Positions 26,191 through 34,555 of a stretch of 40,247 nucleotides of DNA are shown here, piece by piece. The number at the start of each line of letters is the position of its first letter. Position 1 is the first letter of the stretch. The notes below the pieces were generated by a model. That model saw only the letters and a list, made by a program, of their open reading frames with translations. It ran no database searches and was not told the DNA's origin. The translations under genes and the position numbers were made by a program. Source of the DNA: JBDRHL01 sp043816955 (GTDB taxonomy: Bacteria > Planctomycetota > Phycisphaerae > Sedimentisphaerales > CAYZTY01); NCBI GenBank assembly GCA_043816955.1, contig JBDRHL010000169.1, positions 1 to 40,247 on the forward strand. Direction: 5' to 3'.

Positions 26191-26228
26191 TTCCACGTTA
26201 CAAGAGTGTTTTCTCTTAAGACGTGGAA
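26191..26228 (+). repeat. Long nested hairpin upstream of the Ser/Thr kinase
   Basis: TTCCACGT (26191-26198) pairs perfectly with ACGTGGAA (26221-26228). Inside it AAGAG (26202-26206) pairs with CTCTT (26213-26217) across a 6-base loop, leaving 3-base internal loops. It lies about 57 bases before the kinase ATG and could be a leader RNA structure or a palindromic operator. Confidence 0.5.
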
Positions 26229-26284
26229 CCTGGCTTGGGGGTGTGCGTCGCAGGGAACTAGCCCGGGATTGCGGAGCTAATTAA

Positions 26285-28045
26285 ATGAAACAGTGTATGA
26301 GTTCAGCACTGGTAAGGCGCTATAAAGACGGGCATTGCACTGAAAAGGAGTGTCGAGATGTTGAGATACATATAGCTGAATGTGAAAAGTGTCGGAACAA
26401 AGTTGAAGATAGTGTGCCGGATTCAAGCATTATTCAGCAATCTGAAGCGACTTTGACTTTCGCACCCTTTTCGACACAGGACACCTCAAAGACAGCGGCA
26501 ATTCGATCAGATCAGAATAAGTCCATTACCAGACCAATAGATGTAACGGCGGTTTCTAAGCCTGATACCGATATTGTTCAAAAAGCCGGAGACTCATCTT
26601 TTCCAAATTATAAAATCATCGAGGAGCTGCCTCGCGGCGGCCAGGCGGTAGTCTACAAGGCATTTCATATCCCCACCAAGACACTTGCAGCGATTAAGGT
26701 TTTGCTTCCCAGTCTGCTGCCTTCAGCCAGGGCACGCTACTACTTCGAGCGAGAGGCGGAGCTAATTGCAACCCTGGATCATCCAAACATTGTTAAGATT
26801 CGTGACAGCGGGATTATCCATGGTCAGTATTACTTTGTTATGGAATATATTCAGGGAGCCCCTCTGACTAATTATGCAAACTCACATAATCTGTCTTTCA
26901 AAGAGCGGATAATCCTTTTCAAAAAGGTATGTGCTGCTGTTACATATGCACATCAAAAAGGTATTATCCACCGGGATCTGAAATCCGGTAATATTCTGGT
27001 AGATGAGCGCAGTGAACCGCACATACTGGACTTCGGACTGGCAAAGGCGATTGGTTTGAGTGAAACAGATGACAAGAACGCAATGCATACTATGACCGGA
27101 CAGTGGGCTGGTTCTCTGTTGACCATGTCGCCGGAGCAAGCGGCAGGCCAGCCTGATTTAATTGATGTACGGACGGATATTTATTCTTTGGGCAGTATTC
27201 TTTACCACATGTTAACAGGTACGTACCCATATAATATGAAAGGCTCGACTTTAGAGATATTGCAGAACATTCAAAAGACCGACCCAATTAGACCCAGACA
27301 GATAGAACGCAAATTTGACGCCGATGTTGAAGCGATTCTGCTTACCTCCCTGGCGAAAGATAAGGACCAGCGATATCAGTCGGTAGCCGATTTGCAAAGT
27401 GATCTCGACAACTGGCTCCAGGGTCTGCCCATACGTGTTCGTTCAATCAGCACGATGTATCTGCTAAAAAAAATCATCGCAAGACATCGATATACCACTA
27501 CCGTGGTCGCGCTTCTGCTGGCTATACTCCTCAGCTTTGCGTCGGTCTATTACCATATGTACGGCAGACTTAAAAATACCAATCGCAGACTTCAGGCCTC
27601 TATTATTGCCCGCAATCAGGAACTTGCCTCTCAGACCAGTTTCATGCAGGAAGTTGGTATGGATCGTTTCCTTGATGCTTTCCAGGCACACAGGACAAAC
27701 CAGGCACGATTTGCCGCCAAATTCTTCAGTGAAGAAACCCCACAAAGTATTGCTGCTGCCTTTCTTCTTGACACCAAACCACTCGCGCAAAAAATTGAAA
27801 CTTTCAGAAAAAAAATGTTGCCGATTGACGCTTGTTTCACTGATTTTATTATCGCTGAGCAGTATTTCTATGACAAAGATTTTGTTCAGGCCGAAAATCT
27901 GTACCGCCGATGTCTGGCAAATGACCAGATAGAAGAAAAAAGATGGATTATGATGCGCGCCTTGAAAAGACTTGAGGAACTGCAAAAACAAAACACGCAA
28001 ATCCGCAACGCGCCTGAAAATCAAAAACAAGCGACCATACAATGA
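26285..28045 (+). CDS. Transmembrane Ser/Thr protein kinase with N-terminal zinc finger
   Basis: GGAG at 26272-26275 is 9 bases before the ATG. The 586-residue protein starts with an anti-sigma-type zinc finger: Cys4, then His29-x3-Cys33-x2-Cys36 (HIAECEKC). The Hanks-type kinase domain spans about 109-378: glycine loop RGGQAVVYKA, catalytic Lys138, HRDLKSGN at 229-236, DFG at 249-251 and MSPEQA in the activation segment. All catalytic residues are present, so it should be active. One membrane helix (about 405-422) follows; the remaining 160 residues, with a TPR-like helix pair near 545-575, would be outside the cytoplasm and could sense signals. Its stop overlaps the pseudopilin start (ATGATG). 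FHA-containing partners are encoded across the spacer. Confidence 0.94.
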   Translation: MKQCMSSALVRRYKDGHCTEKECRDVEIHIAECEKCRNKVEDSVPDSSIIQQSEATLTFAPFSTQDTSKTAAIRSDQNKSITRPIDVTAVSKPDTDIVQKAGDSSFPNYKIIEELPRGGQAVVYKAFHIPTKTLAAIKVLLPSLLPSARARYYFEREAELIATLDHPNIVKIRDSGIIHGQYYFVMEYIQGAPLTNYANSHNLSFKERIILFKKVCAAVTYAHQKGIIHRDLKSGNILVDERSEPHILDFGLAKAIGLSETDDKNAMHTMTGQWAGSLLTMSPEQAAGQPDLIDVRTDIYSLGSILYHMLTGTYPYNMKGSTLEILQNIQKTDPIRPRQIERKFDADVEAILLTSLAKDKDQRYQSVADLQSDLDNWLQGLPIRVRSISTMYLLKKIIARHRYTTTVVALLLAILLSFASVYYHMYGRLKNTNRRLQASIIARNQELASQTSFMQEVGMDRFLDAFQAHRTNQARFAAKFFSEETPQSIAAAFLLDTKPLAQKIETFRKKMLPIDACFTDFIIAEQYFYDKDFVQAENLYRRCLANDQIEEKRWIMMRALKRLEELQKQNTQIRNAPENQKQATIQ

Positions 28046-28815
28046 TGCCTAAATCTGCTGATAAAATTAGTAGCAAACAATGCCCTCATGCTTTTACGCT
28101 TGTCGAATTGCTGGTGGTAATAGCCATAATTGCTATCCTCCTGGCGATTCTGCTGCCCGTAGCCCAGAAAGCCCGCGCGATGACAAAACGCATTCGCTGC
28201 CTGTCAAATCTTAAGCAAATCACCATAGGATGGAAAATGTACCTCGACGATTATGACGGGAGATTCCTTCGAGGCATAAATACAAACCATAGCTTTGGAG
28301 GGTGGAAAGGTCTGATAGGGCTTCCTGCGAATCGCCCTTTGAACTCTTATCTCAAATTGGATCCTAACGCTACTGAACAGGAGGCCGAATTATTCAAATG
28401 TCTTGCAGATAGCGGCAACGTTCCTGGTTTTCTCCCACAGGACCCGGCATATATCGGATTTGGTAACAGCTACCAAACTAATTGGTATCTGGTTGGCCCT
28501 GACAACTTCAACCCAAGCAATGACCTTGAAAAGCAGCTCCACCCGCGAATGAAAAACGTTTCACTCGCACATGTGTCCAGCCCTTCGCAACTGCTCCTGC
28601 TGGGAGATAATAACTGGGTCCACCAGGCCAGTGAAGGGTTTTGGCATTTCGAGGGTTGGCACAATAAGAAACGTCATTTCAGTATGGCCTTTCTTGACGG
28701 CCATGCAAAATTTCTTCATATTCGTAAAGGACTATATATCACATCTGAATATTCCATAATTCCTTTCAAAGATCTCGACGATCTGGCCATGCACATCCAA
28801 AGCGAGGTGCCATAA
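28042..28815 (+). CDS. Type II/IV pseudopilin with H-X9-DG motif (DUF1559-like)
   Basis: The 257-residue protein has a prepilin leader ending HA, cleavage before Phe18 in FTLVELLVVIAIIAIL, and Glu at position +5 of the mature form. The following helix and NLKQITIGWKMYLDDY are typical of the planctomycete pseudopilin family. The C-terminal HFSMAFLDGHAKF is the H-X9-DG-type segment. Such proteins occur in large paralogous sets in Planctomycetota and are presumed substrates of a type II-like secretion system. The gene overlaps the Ser/Thr kinase stop by 4 bases, an unusual pairing. Confidence 0.9.
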   Translation: MMPKSADKISSKQCPHAFTLVELLVVIAIIAILLAILLPVAQKARAMTKRIRCLSNLKQITIGWKMYLDDYDGRFLRGINTNHSFGGWKGLIGLPANRPLNSYLKLDPNATEQEAELFKCLADSGNVPGFLPQDPAYIGFGNSYQTNWYLVGPDNFNPSNDLEKQLHPRMKNVSLAHVSSPSQLLLLGDNNWVHQASEGFWHFEGWHNKKRHFSMAFLDGHAKFLHIRKGLYITSEYSIIPFKDLDDLAMHIQSEVP

Positions 28816-28915
28816 TTCCTTCAAATACACTAATTAACACTCCTGATCCTCTCCTGCTGCGATGCTATGTCGCCCGACGGTTCTGCATTTTATTGAGTTT
28901 TTTTGAGTTAATTTC

Positions 28916-28944
28916 TTGACTTTTAACAGCTTATTAACTATGAT
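28916..28944 (+). promoter_or_regulatory. Strong sigma70-like promoter for the giant secreted protein
   Basis: TTGACT (28916-28921) and TATGAT (28939-28944) are separated by exactly 17 bases, both five of six to consensus. Transcription would start near 28951, giving a leader of about 150 bases before ATG 29105. It lies 100 bases after the pseudopilin gene, which argues that the big gene is transcribed on its own. Confidence 0.65.
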
Positions 28945-28990
28945 TCATTCTTCATACGAATAATATCAGCATCGAGTAAAAAACATACTT

Positions 28991-29030
28991 GAGCAGCATG
29001 AAATAAAAGTTATTTTTATATAACGTGCTC
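28991..29030 (+). repeat. Leader hairpin before the giant secreted protein
   Basis: GAGCA (28991-28995) pairs with TGCTC (29026-29030), and an inner AU-rich stem ATAAAA (29003-29008) pairs with TTTTAT (29014-29019). It sits in the leader between the promoter and the ribosome site. It matches no riboswitch class I know. Confidence 0.35.
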
Positions 29031-29104
29031 GAAAGATGAAAAAAATTCCGCTTAGTTGTCCTGGTCGCAGATTCCTGAAGCGCCCAGGCGAAGGAGGTGG
29101 AAAA

Positions 29105-32100
29105 ATGTCAGTAAAAAAAACTTTACCTGCCCCGATTCTGGTTCTTATAGCCGTATTATTCTTTTTCTGCGAGGTTTCCTTAGCAGATGTAATCTTCAGC
29201 AATTTTGACCCTAATAATGGATACCATCCATACTACTATACTGCTTTTGACTGCATGGTATTCGACGGCAACATAATAAATATCGATACCGCAATGCCTT
29301 TCATCGTCTCTGGTGGAAATTACAGTCTTACCACGATAGACCTGGCAATCAGCAGACAACTGGGTGAGAACGAGATTGATGTCACCCTGACTGACGACTT
29401 TGACGGGCAGCCCGGAGAGACTATCGAGACAATTCATCTCAGCAATTCAGCACCAAACTATCCCGGTGTTTATCCCCCTACAGTCGCAATCTCACAGTTC
29501 CAGCCAATGCTCACACAGGGAAACATGTATTGGATTATTCTTTCAGCCTCCGGTCCCCCTGATGCACAATTCCAATGGCATGCCAACACCATGGGATATT
29601 CCAGTGCAGGCGCCCAAAGAACTCGCATCAATGGTGCAGGCGACTGGATAATATACGACAATTTTACCTGCACTTTTCGTATAACCGGGCAGAGGACGGT
29701 AAGAACCATTTATGTTGATGCCAACGCACCGGGCAATAACGATGGAACCACCTGGTATGATGCATATAATTATCTCCAGGATGCACTCACACACGTTCAG
29801 GCAGGTGACCGCATCTGCATTGCAGGAGGTATATACAAGCCCGATCAGGGAGAGATGGTTTACCCGGGCGACATCAGCCAGTCTTTCAATCTTGTAAGCA
29901 GAGTTGTTATACAAGGCGGCTATGCAGGATATGGACACACTAATCCCAATGAGAGGGATATTCAGGCATACCGTACCATATTAAGCGGCGATCTCAATGG
30001 AGATGACGATTCTCCTTACGGATATCAGTATGACAACAGTTATCACGTGGTAAAAGCTTTCGGGGTAGGCTCAACAACCGTTCTCGATGGAGTAACCATT
30101 ACTCGTGGAAACGCAACCGGATCATGTATTAACGCATATGGGGCGGGGTTATACAATTACTGCGCCTTCCCGAAAATTATTGACTGCACCTTTATCCTGA
30201 ATTATGCCGAGCAGGGGGGCGGCGCAATTTATAATGTCAATTATAGCAACCCTGCCATATCCGGCTGCATTTTTGTTTCGAATCATGCGAGCGCCGGCGG
30301 TGCGATAAAAAATGAAGCTCATTCTTGGTCTTCACTGGCGAATTGTGTGTTTGTCGGCAATTCCGCAGCGAGAGGCGGAGCGATATTCAGTCTGAATTCA
30401 GCCCTGTGCATTTCGAACTGCACCTTTTATCAAAACGGTGCATATCTTACGGGAGGCGGTATCTCGGCTAACGGCAGTTCCGTCGCACTCAATAGTTGTA
30501 TCGTCTGGGCAAATATTTCCCCGCTCAAACCGCAGATAGAACTTAATAACGCAACCATTTCAATTAGCTACTCAAACCTGCAGGGCAAACAAGCTGCGGT
30601 TGTTAAAGACCCCAACAGCCTCGTAAATTGGGGAATGGGGAACATTGAAATAGAGCCGCTGCTCACACCGGACGGGCATTTGCAGGCAGGGTCACCATGC
30701 ATCAACATGGCGGACCCCAATATCGCCGACCCGAATGTTATACAAACCGACGTCGATGGAGAGCTGCGCATAATCGACGGCCGCGCAGATATAGGTGCCG
30801 ACGAATTTCTGGATAGTGACGCTGACAGACTGCCGAACTCATGGGAGAAAAAATATTTCGCTGATCCTAACTCTGCCGACCCGAACGCAGATCCCGATAA
30901 CGATACATTAGTAAACCTTGCCGAGTTTGAACTGTACAGCAGTAACCCTCTTATGCCGCCTGTTTACGTCGATCCGAATATCGGGGACGATTCCTACGAC
31001 GGCAGTTCGCCCATAGTTCTCGGTGATCTTGTTGGGCCTAAGGCATCTCTACAGGCCGGTATAAATGCAGCGAAACGCGGCAATACCGTTCTGGCTGCGG
31101 CAGGGGTCTACTCCGGATGGACGAACATGAATCTCGATTTCCAGGGTAAAGCTGTAGTCCTCTGTGCTCCGGATGGACCAAACCAGGCGAAAATAGACGG
31201 CCAATACGAGTATCGCCCATTTAACTTCTATTTCTTCGAAACCTATGCAACTGCAGTTGTCGGATTCAGTATCATAAACGGCTACGGGATGGGAGGTGAA
31301 ACTCAGGGGACCGGAGGAGGTGCAGTTCTGTGTGAGCTGGCATCGCCGCACTTCAGAAACTGTGTGTTCGCCGACAATTATAGCTATGAGCCGGGCGGTG
31401 CGATTTACTGCCGCGATTCTATTCCAATGCTCGCGGGGTGCTTAATGTCGAACAACTGGCCTGACGGCATGTACCTGCAGCGAGGTGGGGCAAATATCGC
31501 GGGCAATGTTGTGCTCATCACGAACGATTGGCATGGATACAACGCGATGATCGTAGGAGCGGGAACTATCATAACACTACAGGATGCGGCTTTGAATTTG
31601 CAGAACTCCCGCATATTATGCAAAGTAATCGGTCTGGGCACGATCGAAGTCGACCCGGGTGAGGAATTGACAATAGAAGGCAGCATCGATATGTCAGACC
31701 CAAACGACCCCAATGAAAAGGGGCAGATACTTTGCAGCGGCCTGCTCAGAGTCAAGGCCAATGCACTGATTCAAAACGCTCGTATGAACCTGACACGGGC
31801 AAGTTTTGAAGGCGAATCATCCTTCCATAACAATATAATCATTGTTGACGACCTTGCACCACCGGGGCAGTTCTTTATCGAAGATACCGTCGACATTACT
31901 GACAATGATATTTATGCCACAGGTGACCGTTTTATCGACTTTGAGCCGAATGTCTTTCAGGGGATTATCGAAAACAACAGGATTTATATTACAATTACTG
32001 ATGGTGTCGGCAAGGAGGAAGGCGGGCTTCTTGAATTGCGGGGTCTTGACGGCTTGGCAGGCAGCTACACCTGCGATCCGAACAATATTTTCTTCTGTAT

Positions 32101-34522
32101 GACCGCACCCGGCCAGACACCTGATTTCAACATGGCTTCGTGGACTATTGAAAGGCTGGAACTGATACCTGACGCTAAACTTAACCTGACAAATAGAATT
32201 GACTACCAGCCACCGTTTGATACCGGTGGTTCCGACGAAGTGCTCTATGTAAAGGAACTTATCCTCGGCGATGGGGCGATTCTTAACACATCATATAACA
32301 AAATATACTATGAAAGCCTTGTGGCAGGGCCAAATGCAATAATAGCAAATGAACCGCTGCTCGGCTTTTCATTGGTCAACATCACCATGGATGATCAGAA
32401 TGAATTCCTCGTCCGTGTTACACCGAATAACTATCTCGACCCTGAGCCGTTTAACTGGGGGGACAATTCCAGAACTCATATCGAGCGGACCGTCGGAGTT
32501 ACGCCGGATGTAAACGGGATGATGCAGATGACCAATCTGGTCCAGACGGACCCGTGTCTGCCGAATTACAGCCAGGTTATTAGTGCGCGAGCGAAGGGAC
32601 TTTTTGCCAAAGCAACAGAAGACGAAATCATAATTATCTTCGAGTATTTGTTTACTGTGGCGGATGCCAACGTCGAACTGGTCGTTTACCTCTCAGATGA
32701 GCCTGAACTTCTCGACTATGGTGACCCATGCCGAGAGTCTCACTATCTCGAAGCAGCCCGCCTGCGTCCGCCGCCGGCGGGAAGATACGGCTCACCGGGA
32801 AGCGGCAAATTGGCAGTATTTGAAACCACTGTCTCGTCCGGCAATCTGAATTTTATCAGAGGTATCCGTATGGAGCTGGAATTGGTTGGTCCGGAAGGTT
32901 CCTCCGTTCTCATAAACAACTGGGATCCCTTCGTCTCATGTGTATATTGCGGAGATGTAACGGGAGATGCAGCCGTAACGGTAAGGGATTTTCTGACAGT
33001 ACTCGGCGAATACGGCAAACTCAGTTCCGACACCAGCAGTTCCGGCCAATCACTGCAATGCCTGAACTCCTCATTTACTACTGATGGATTCATCAATGGT
33101 GCCGATCTTTCAGCATGGGATTGGGGCGATTACCTCGCTACTGAGGGAATCATCGGAAGCTTCTGCTTCAGTATACCTATAGGCCCCAGTGGAGGAGGAC
33201 AAAGCTCTGCCGGTTTCAAATTGCTCACGGATGGTGACATTTTCAACAGCATCTCATCAAATTCTGAGGAAATACTTGACTGTAACGGCCCATTGCTCAT
33301 CGCCGGAAAAAGATATAATGCCGCTGAATCTGACTTTCTTAGCGATCGTCTCTATGATTTTGACGCTTCTGGAAATTACGGTGGAATGACACTGTCGTTA
33401 ACCACCGACCGCCTTAACAACAGGCTCATACGTGACCACAATGGAGTCCTTTATCAGCTCAATACGGATATGGGCATGGTAAGGATCTCCGACGAAACTA
33501 TAATTCTGCCTCGCAACACAGGCGATGCTGTCGCCACCGAACCAAGATACTCTCAGCCCGCCACCGTTTATGCCGGTTTTCAGGGTACAGGTGAGAGTAC
33601 ATGGGGACGGCCCGTTACCGATGTGGCCTTTGATCCCAACGGATACCTTTATATTACCCCGGTTGTCGTCGTACCGGACGGGCAGGACGCGTACACCGCG
33701 TCTGCGAAACTGCAATTAGCAACCGGCCAGACTCCGCCTTACAATGTTCTTGAAATTTATGATGATCCGCCGCTGCCTGGCGACAACCAGGATGCAAACA
33801 ATATCAGGGAAATCGAAGTTGACGAAAACGGCGATGTCTTTGTCATAAATAATTACTACGTTAACAACAGCGATCGTCTTTGGGTCTATAAGTCCGATGG
33901 AGACTCAAATAAATGCGAATTGCAGGCGCTGGGCATATATGGACCAACCGGTCTGTGCAATTCTGTTTACGACAGTTCAAGGCTTTATCTTGCCTCTTCG
34001 CAGAACCAGCCTACCGCATCTTCGACGACTCTCTACGTATTCTCAAAGAGTAATCTCAGTTTGCTTACTCCGATACAGATAAATGATATGGGGCACGTTG
34101 TCAGCGTTATTGAAGACCCTGCTACGGGCACTGTCTGGGTGCTTGGGTTCAAGATGGCCTCGATACCAACTTACCTGCCTTTAACCCCGACTCCTTTCTG
34201 GGAGCCTTATCTGGCCAGTGTGCCGTATGACTCCAACGATCCTGTTACAGCCGTCCACCTGAACGACCCTGCATGCGACTTACAATTGCCGCTCTCCATT
34301 GTTTGGACAGGTATAGAGGAGAAATGTGGCGGGGCTGATTTGGATGGCATGGGCGACGTAAGCTTTAGCGATTTTGCTATACTAGCCTTGCAGTGGCTGC
34401 AAGCTCCAGGCTCCCCGCCTGCCGACATTGCGCCTAAGCCTCAGGGGGACGGCATCGTTAACCTGTTGGACCTGGCTGTTCTTGCCGAACATTGGCTGGA
34501 AAGCGGCTGCGCTGATCCTTAA
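29105..34522 (+). CDS. Giant secreted protein: two beta-helix modules, dockerin-like repeats
   Basis: The start is ATG 29105, set by AGGAGGTG at 29092-29099; the frame is open from 29036 but has no such site. The 1,805-residue product has a signal peptide (about 1-27). Residues about 28-205 are a sandwich module of choice-of-anchor type. Two right-handed beta-helix modules follow, opened by IYVDANAPGNNDGTTW and VYVDPNIGDDSYDGSSP, with a calcium-type linker between them (DSDADRLPNSWEKKYFADPN). A dockerin-like segment (CGDVTGDAAVTVRDFLTVLG) lies near 1281-1350, a propeller-like region near 1380-1730, and a final dockerin-like pair ends GDGIVNLLDLAVLAEHWLES. There is no PEP-CTERM tail, no LPxTG and no final membrane helix. 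Many Asp-Pro-Asn steps occur. It may bind or cut polysaccharide, but no catalytic residues could be assigned. Confidence 0.85.
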   Translation: MSVKKTLPAPILVLIAVLFFFCEVSLADVIFSNFDPNNGYHPYYYTAFDCMVFDGNIINIDTAMPFIVSGGNYSLTTIDLAISRQLGENEIDVTLTDDFDGQPGETIETIHLSNSAPNYPGVYPPTVAISQFQPMLTQGNMYWIILSASGPPDAQFQWHANTMGYSSAGAQRTRINGAGDWIIYDNFTCTFRITGQRTVRTIYVDANAPGNNDGTTWYDAYNYLQDALTHVQAGDRICIAGGIYKPDQGEMVYPGDISQSFNLVSRVVIQGGYAGYGHTNPNERDIQAYRTILSGDLNGDDDSPYGYQYDNSYHVVKAFGVGSTTVLDGVTITRGNATGSCINAYGAGLYNYCAFPKIIDCTFILNYAEQGGGAIYNVNYSNPAISGCIFVSNHASAGGAIKNEAHSWSSLANCVFVGNSAARGGAIFSLNSALCISNCTFYQNGAYLTGGGISANGSSVALNSCIVWANISPLKPQIELNNATISISYSNLQGKQAAVVKDPNSLVNWGMGNIEIEPLLTPDGHLQAGSPCINMADPNIADPNVIQTDVDGELRIIDGRADIGADEFLDSDADRLPNSWEKKYFADPNSADPNADPDNDTLVNLAEFELYSSNPLMPPVYVDPNIGDDSYDGSSPIVLGDLVGPKASLQAGINAAKRGNTVLAAAGVYSGWTNMNLDFQGKAVVLCAPDGPNQAKIDGQYEYRPFNFYFFETYATAVVGFSIINGYGMGGETQGTGGGAVLCELASPHFRNCVFADNYSYEPGGAIYCRDSIPMLAGCLMSNNWPDGMYLQRGGANIAGNVVLITNDWHGYNAMIVGAGTIITLQDAALNLQNSRILCKVIGLGTIEVDPGEELTIEGSIDMSDPNDPNEKGQILCSGLLRVKANALIQNARMNLTRASFEGESSFHNNIIIVDDLAPPGQFFIEDTVDITDNDIYATGDRFIDFEPNVFQGIIENNRIYITITDGVGKEEGGLLELRGLDGLAGSYTCDPNNIFFCMTAPGQTPDFNMASWTIERLELIPDAKLNLTNRIDYQPPFDTGGSDEVLYVKELILGDGAILNTSYNKIYYESLVAGPNAIIANEPLLGFSLVNITMDDQNEFLVRVTPNNYLDPEPFNWGDNSRTHIERTVGVTPDVNGMMQMTNLVQTDPCLPNYSQVISARAKGLFAKATEDEIIIIFEYLFTVADANVELVVYLSDEPELLDYGDPCRESHYLEAARLRPPPAGRYGSPGSGKLAVFETTVSSGNLNFIRGIRMELELVGPEGSSVLINNWDPFVSCVYCGDVTGDAAVTVRDFLTVLGEYGKLSSDTSSSGQSLQCLNSSFTTDGFINGADLSAWDWGDYLATEGIIGSFCFSIPIGPSGGGQSSAGFKLLTDGDIFNSISSNSEEILDCNGPLLIAGKRYNAAESDFLSDRLYDFDASGNYGGMTLSLTTDRLNNRLIRDHNGVLYQLNTDMGMVRISDETIILPRNTGDAVATEPRYSQPATVYAGFQGTGESTWGRPVTDVAFDPNGYLYITPVVVVPDGQDAYTASAKLQLATGQTPPYNVLEIYDDPPLPGDNQDANNIREIEVDENGDVFVINNYYVNNSDRLWVYKSDGDSNKCELQALGIYGPTGLCNSVYDSSRLYLASSQNQPTASSTTLYVFSKSNLSLLTPIQINDMGHVVSVIEDPATGTVWVLGFKMASIPTYLPLTPTPFWEPYLASVPYDSNDPVTAVHLNDPACDLQLPLSIVWTGIEEKCGGADLDGMGDVSFSDFAILALQWLQAPGSPPADIAPKPQGDGIVNLLDLAVLAEHWLESGCADP

Positions 34523-34525
34523 AAA

Positions 34526-34545
34526 TGCGCCGGCGAGCCGGCACA
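34526..34545. terminator. Short GC-rich hairpin between convergent genes
   Basis: A GCCGG/CCGGC stem (34529-34533 with 34538-34542) closed by a 4-base loop lies between the giant secreted gene and smc, which converge here within 33 bases. It could weakly terminate both strands. No T-run follows on either side, so the call is tentative. Confidence 0.35.
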
Positions 34546-34555
34546 AATAAGTTCG

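Larger units (their letters stand above)
25820..26284. other. 465-base AT-rich divergent spacer with structured elements
   Basis: This spacer separates the minus-strand FHA histidine kinase from the plus-strand Ser/Thr kinase. Short open frames on both strands have no ribosome sites and low-complexity translations, so I do not call a gene. It holds a possible minus-strand promoter near 25945-25973, a plus-strand terminator-like hairpin at 26057-26077 followed by T-rich sequence, and a long hairpin at 26191-26228. A terminator facing the downstream gene with no ORF before it points to a small RNA or an attenuated leader. Confidence 0.6.

Noticed and set aside
25987..26280. 97-codon plus-strand ORF in the same spacer
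   Set aside because: It runs straight through the terminator-like hairpin and the nested hairpin, and its translation (Phe-rich then random) looks like non-coding AT-rich DNA.
29036..29104. Upstream extension of the giant protein to ATG 29036
   Set aside because: No ribosome site before it, and the extra 23 residues are basic and would block the signal peptide; ATG 29105 has a near-perfect Shine-Dalgarno sequence.
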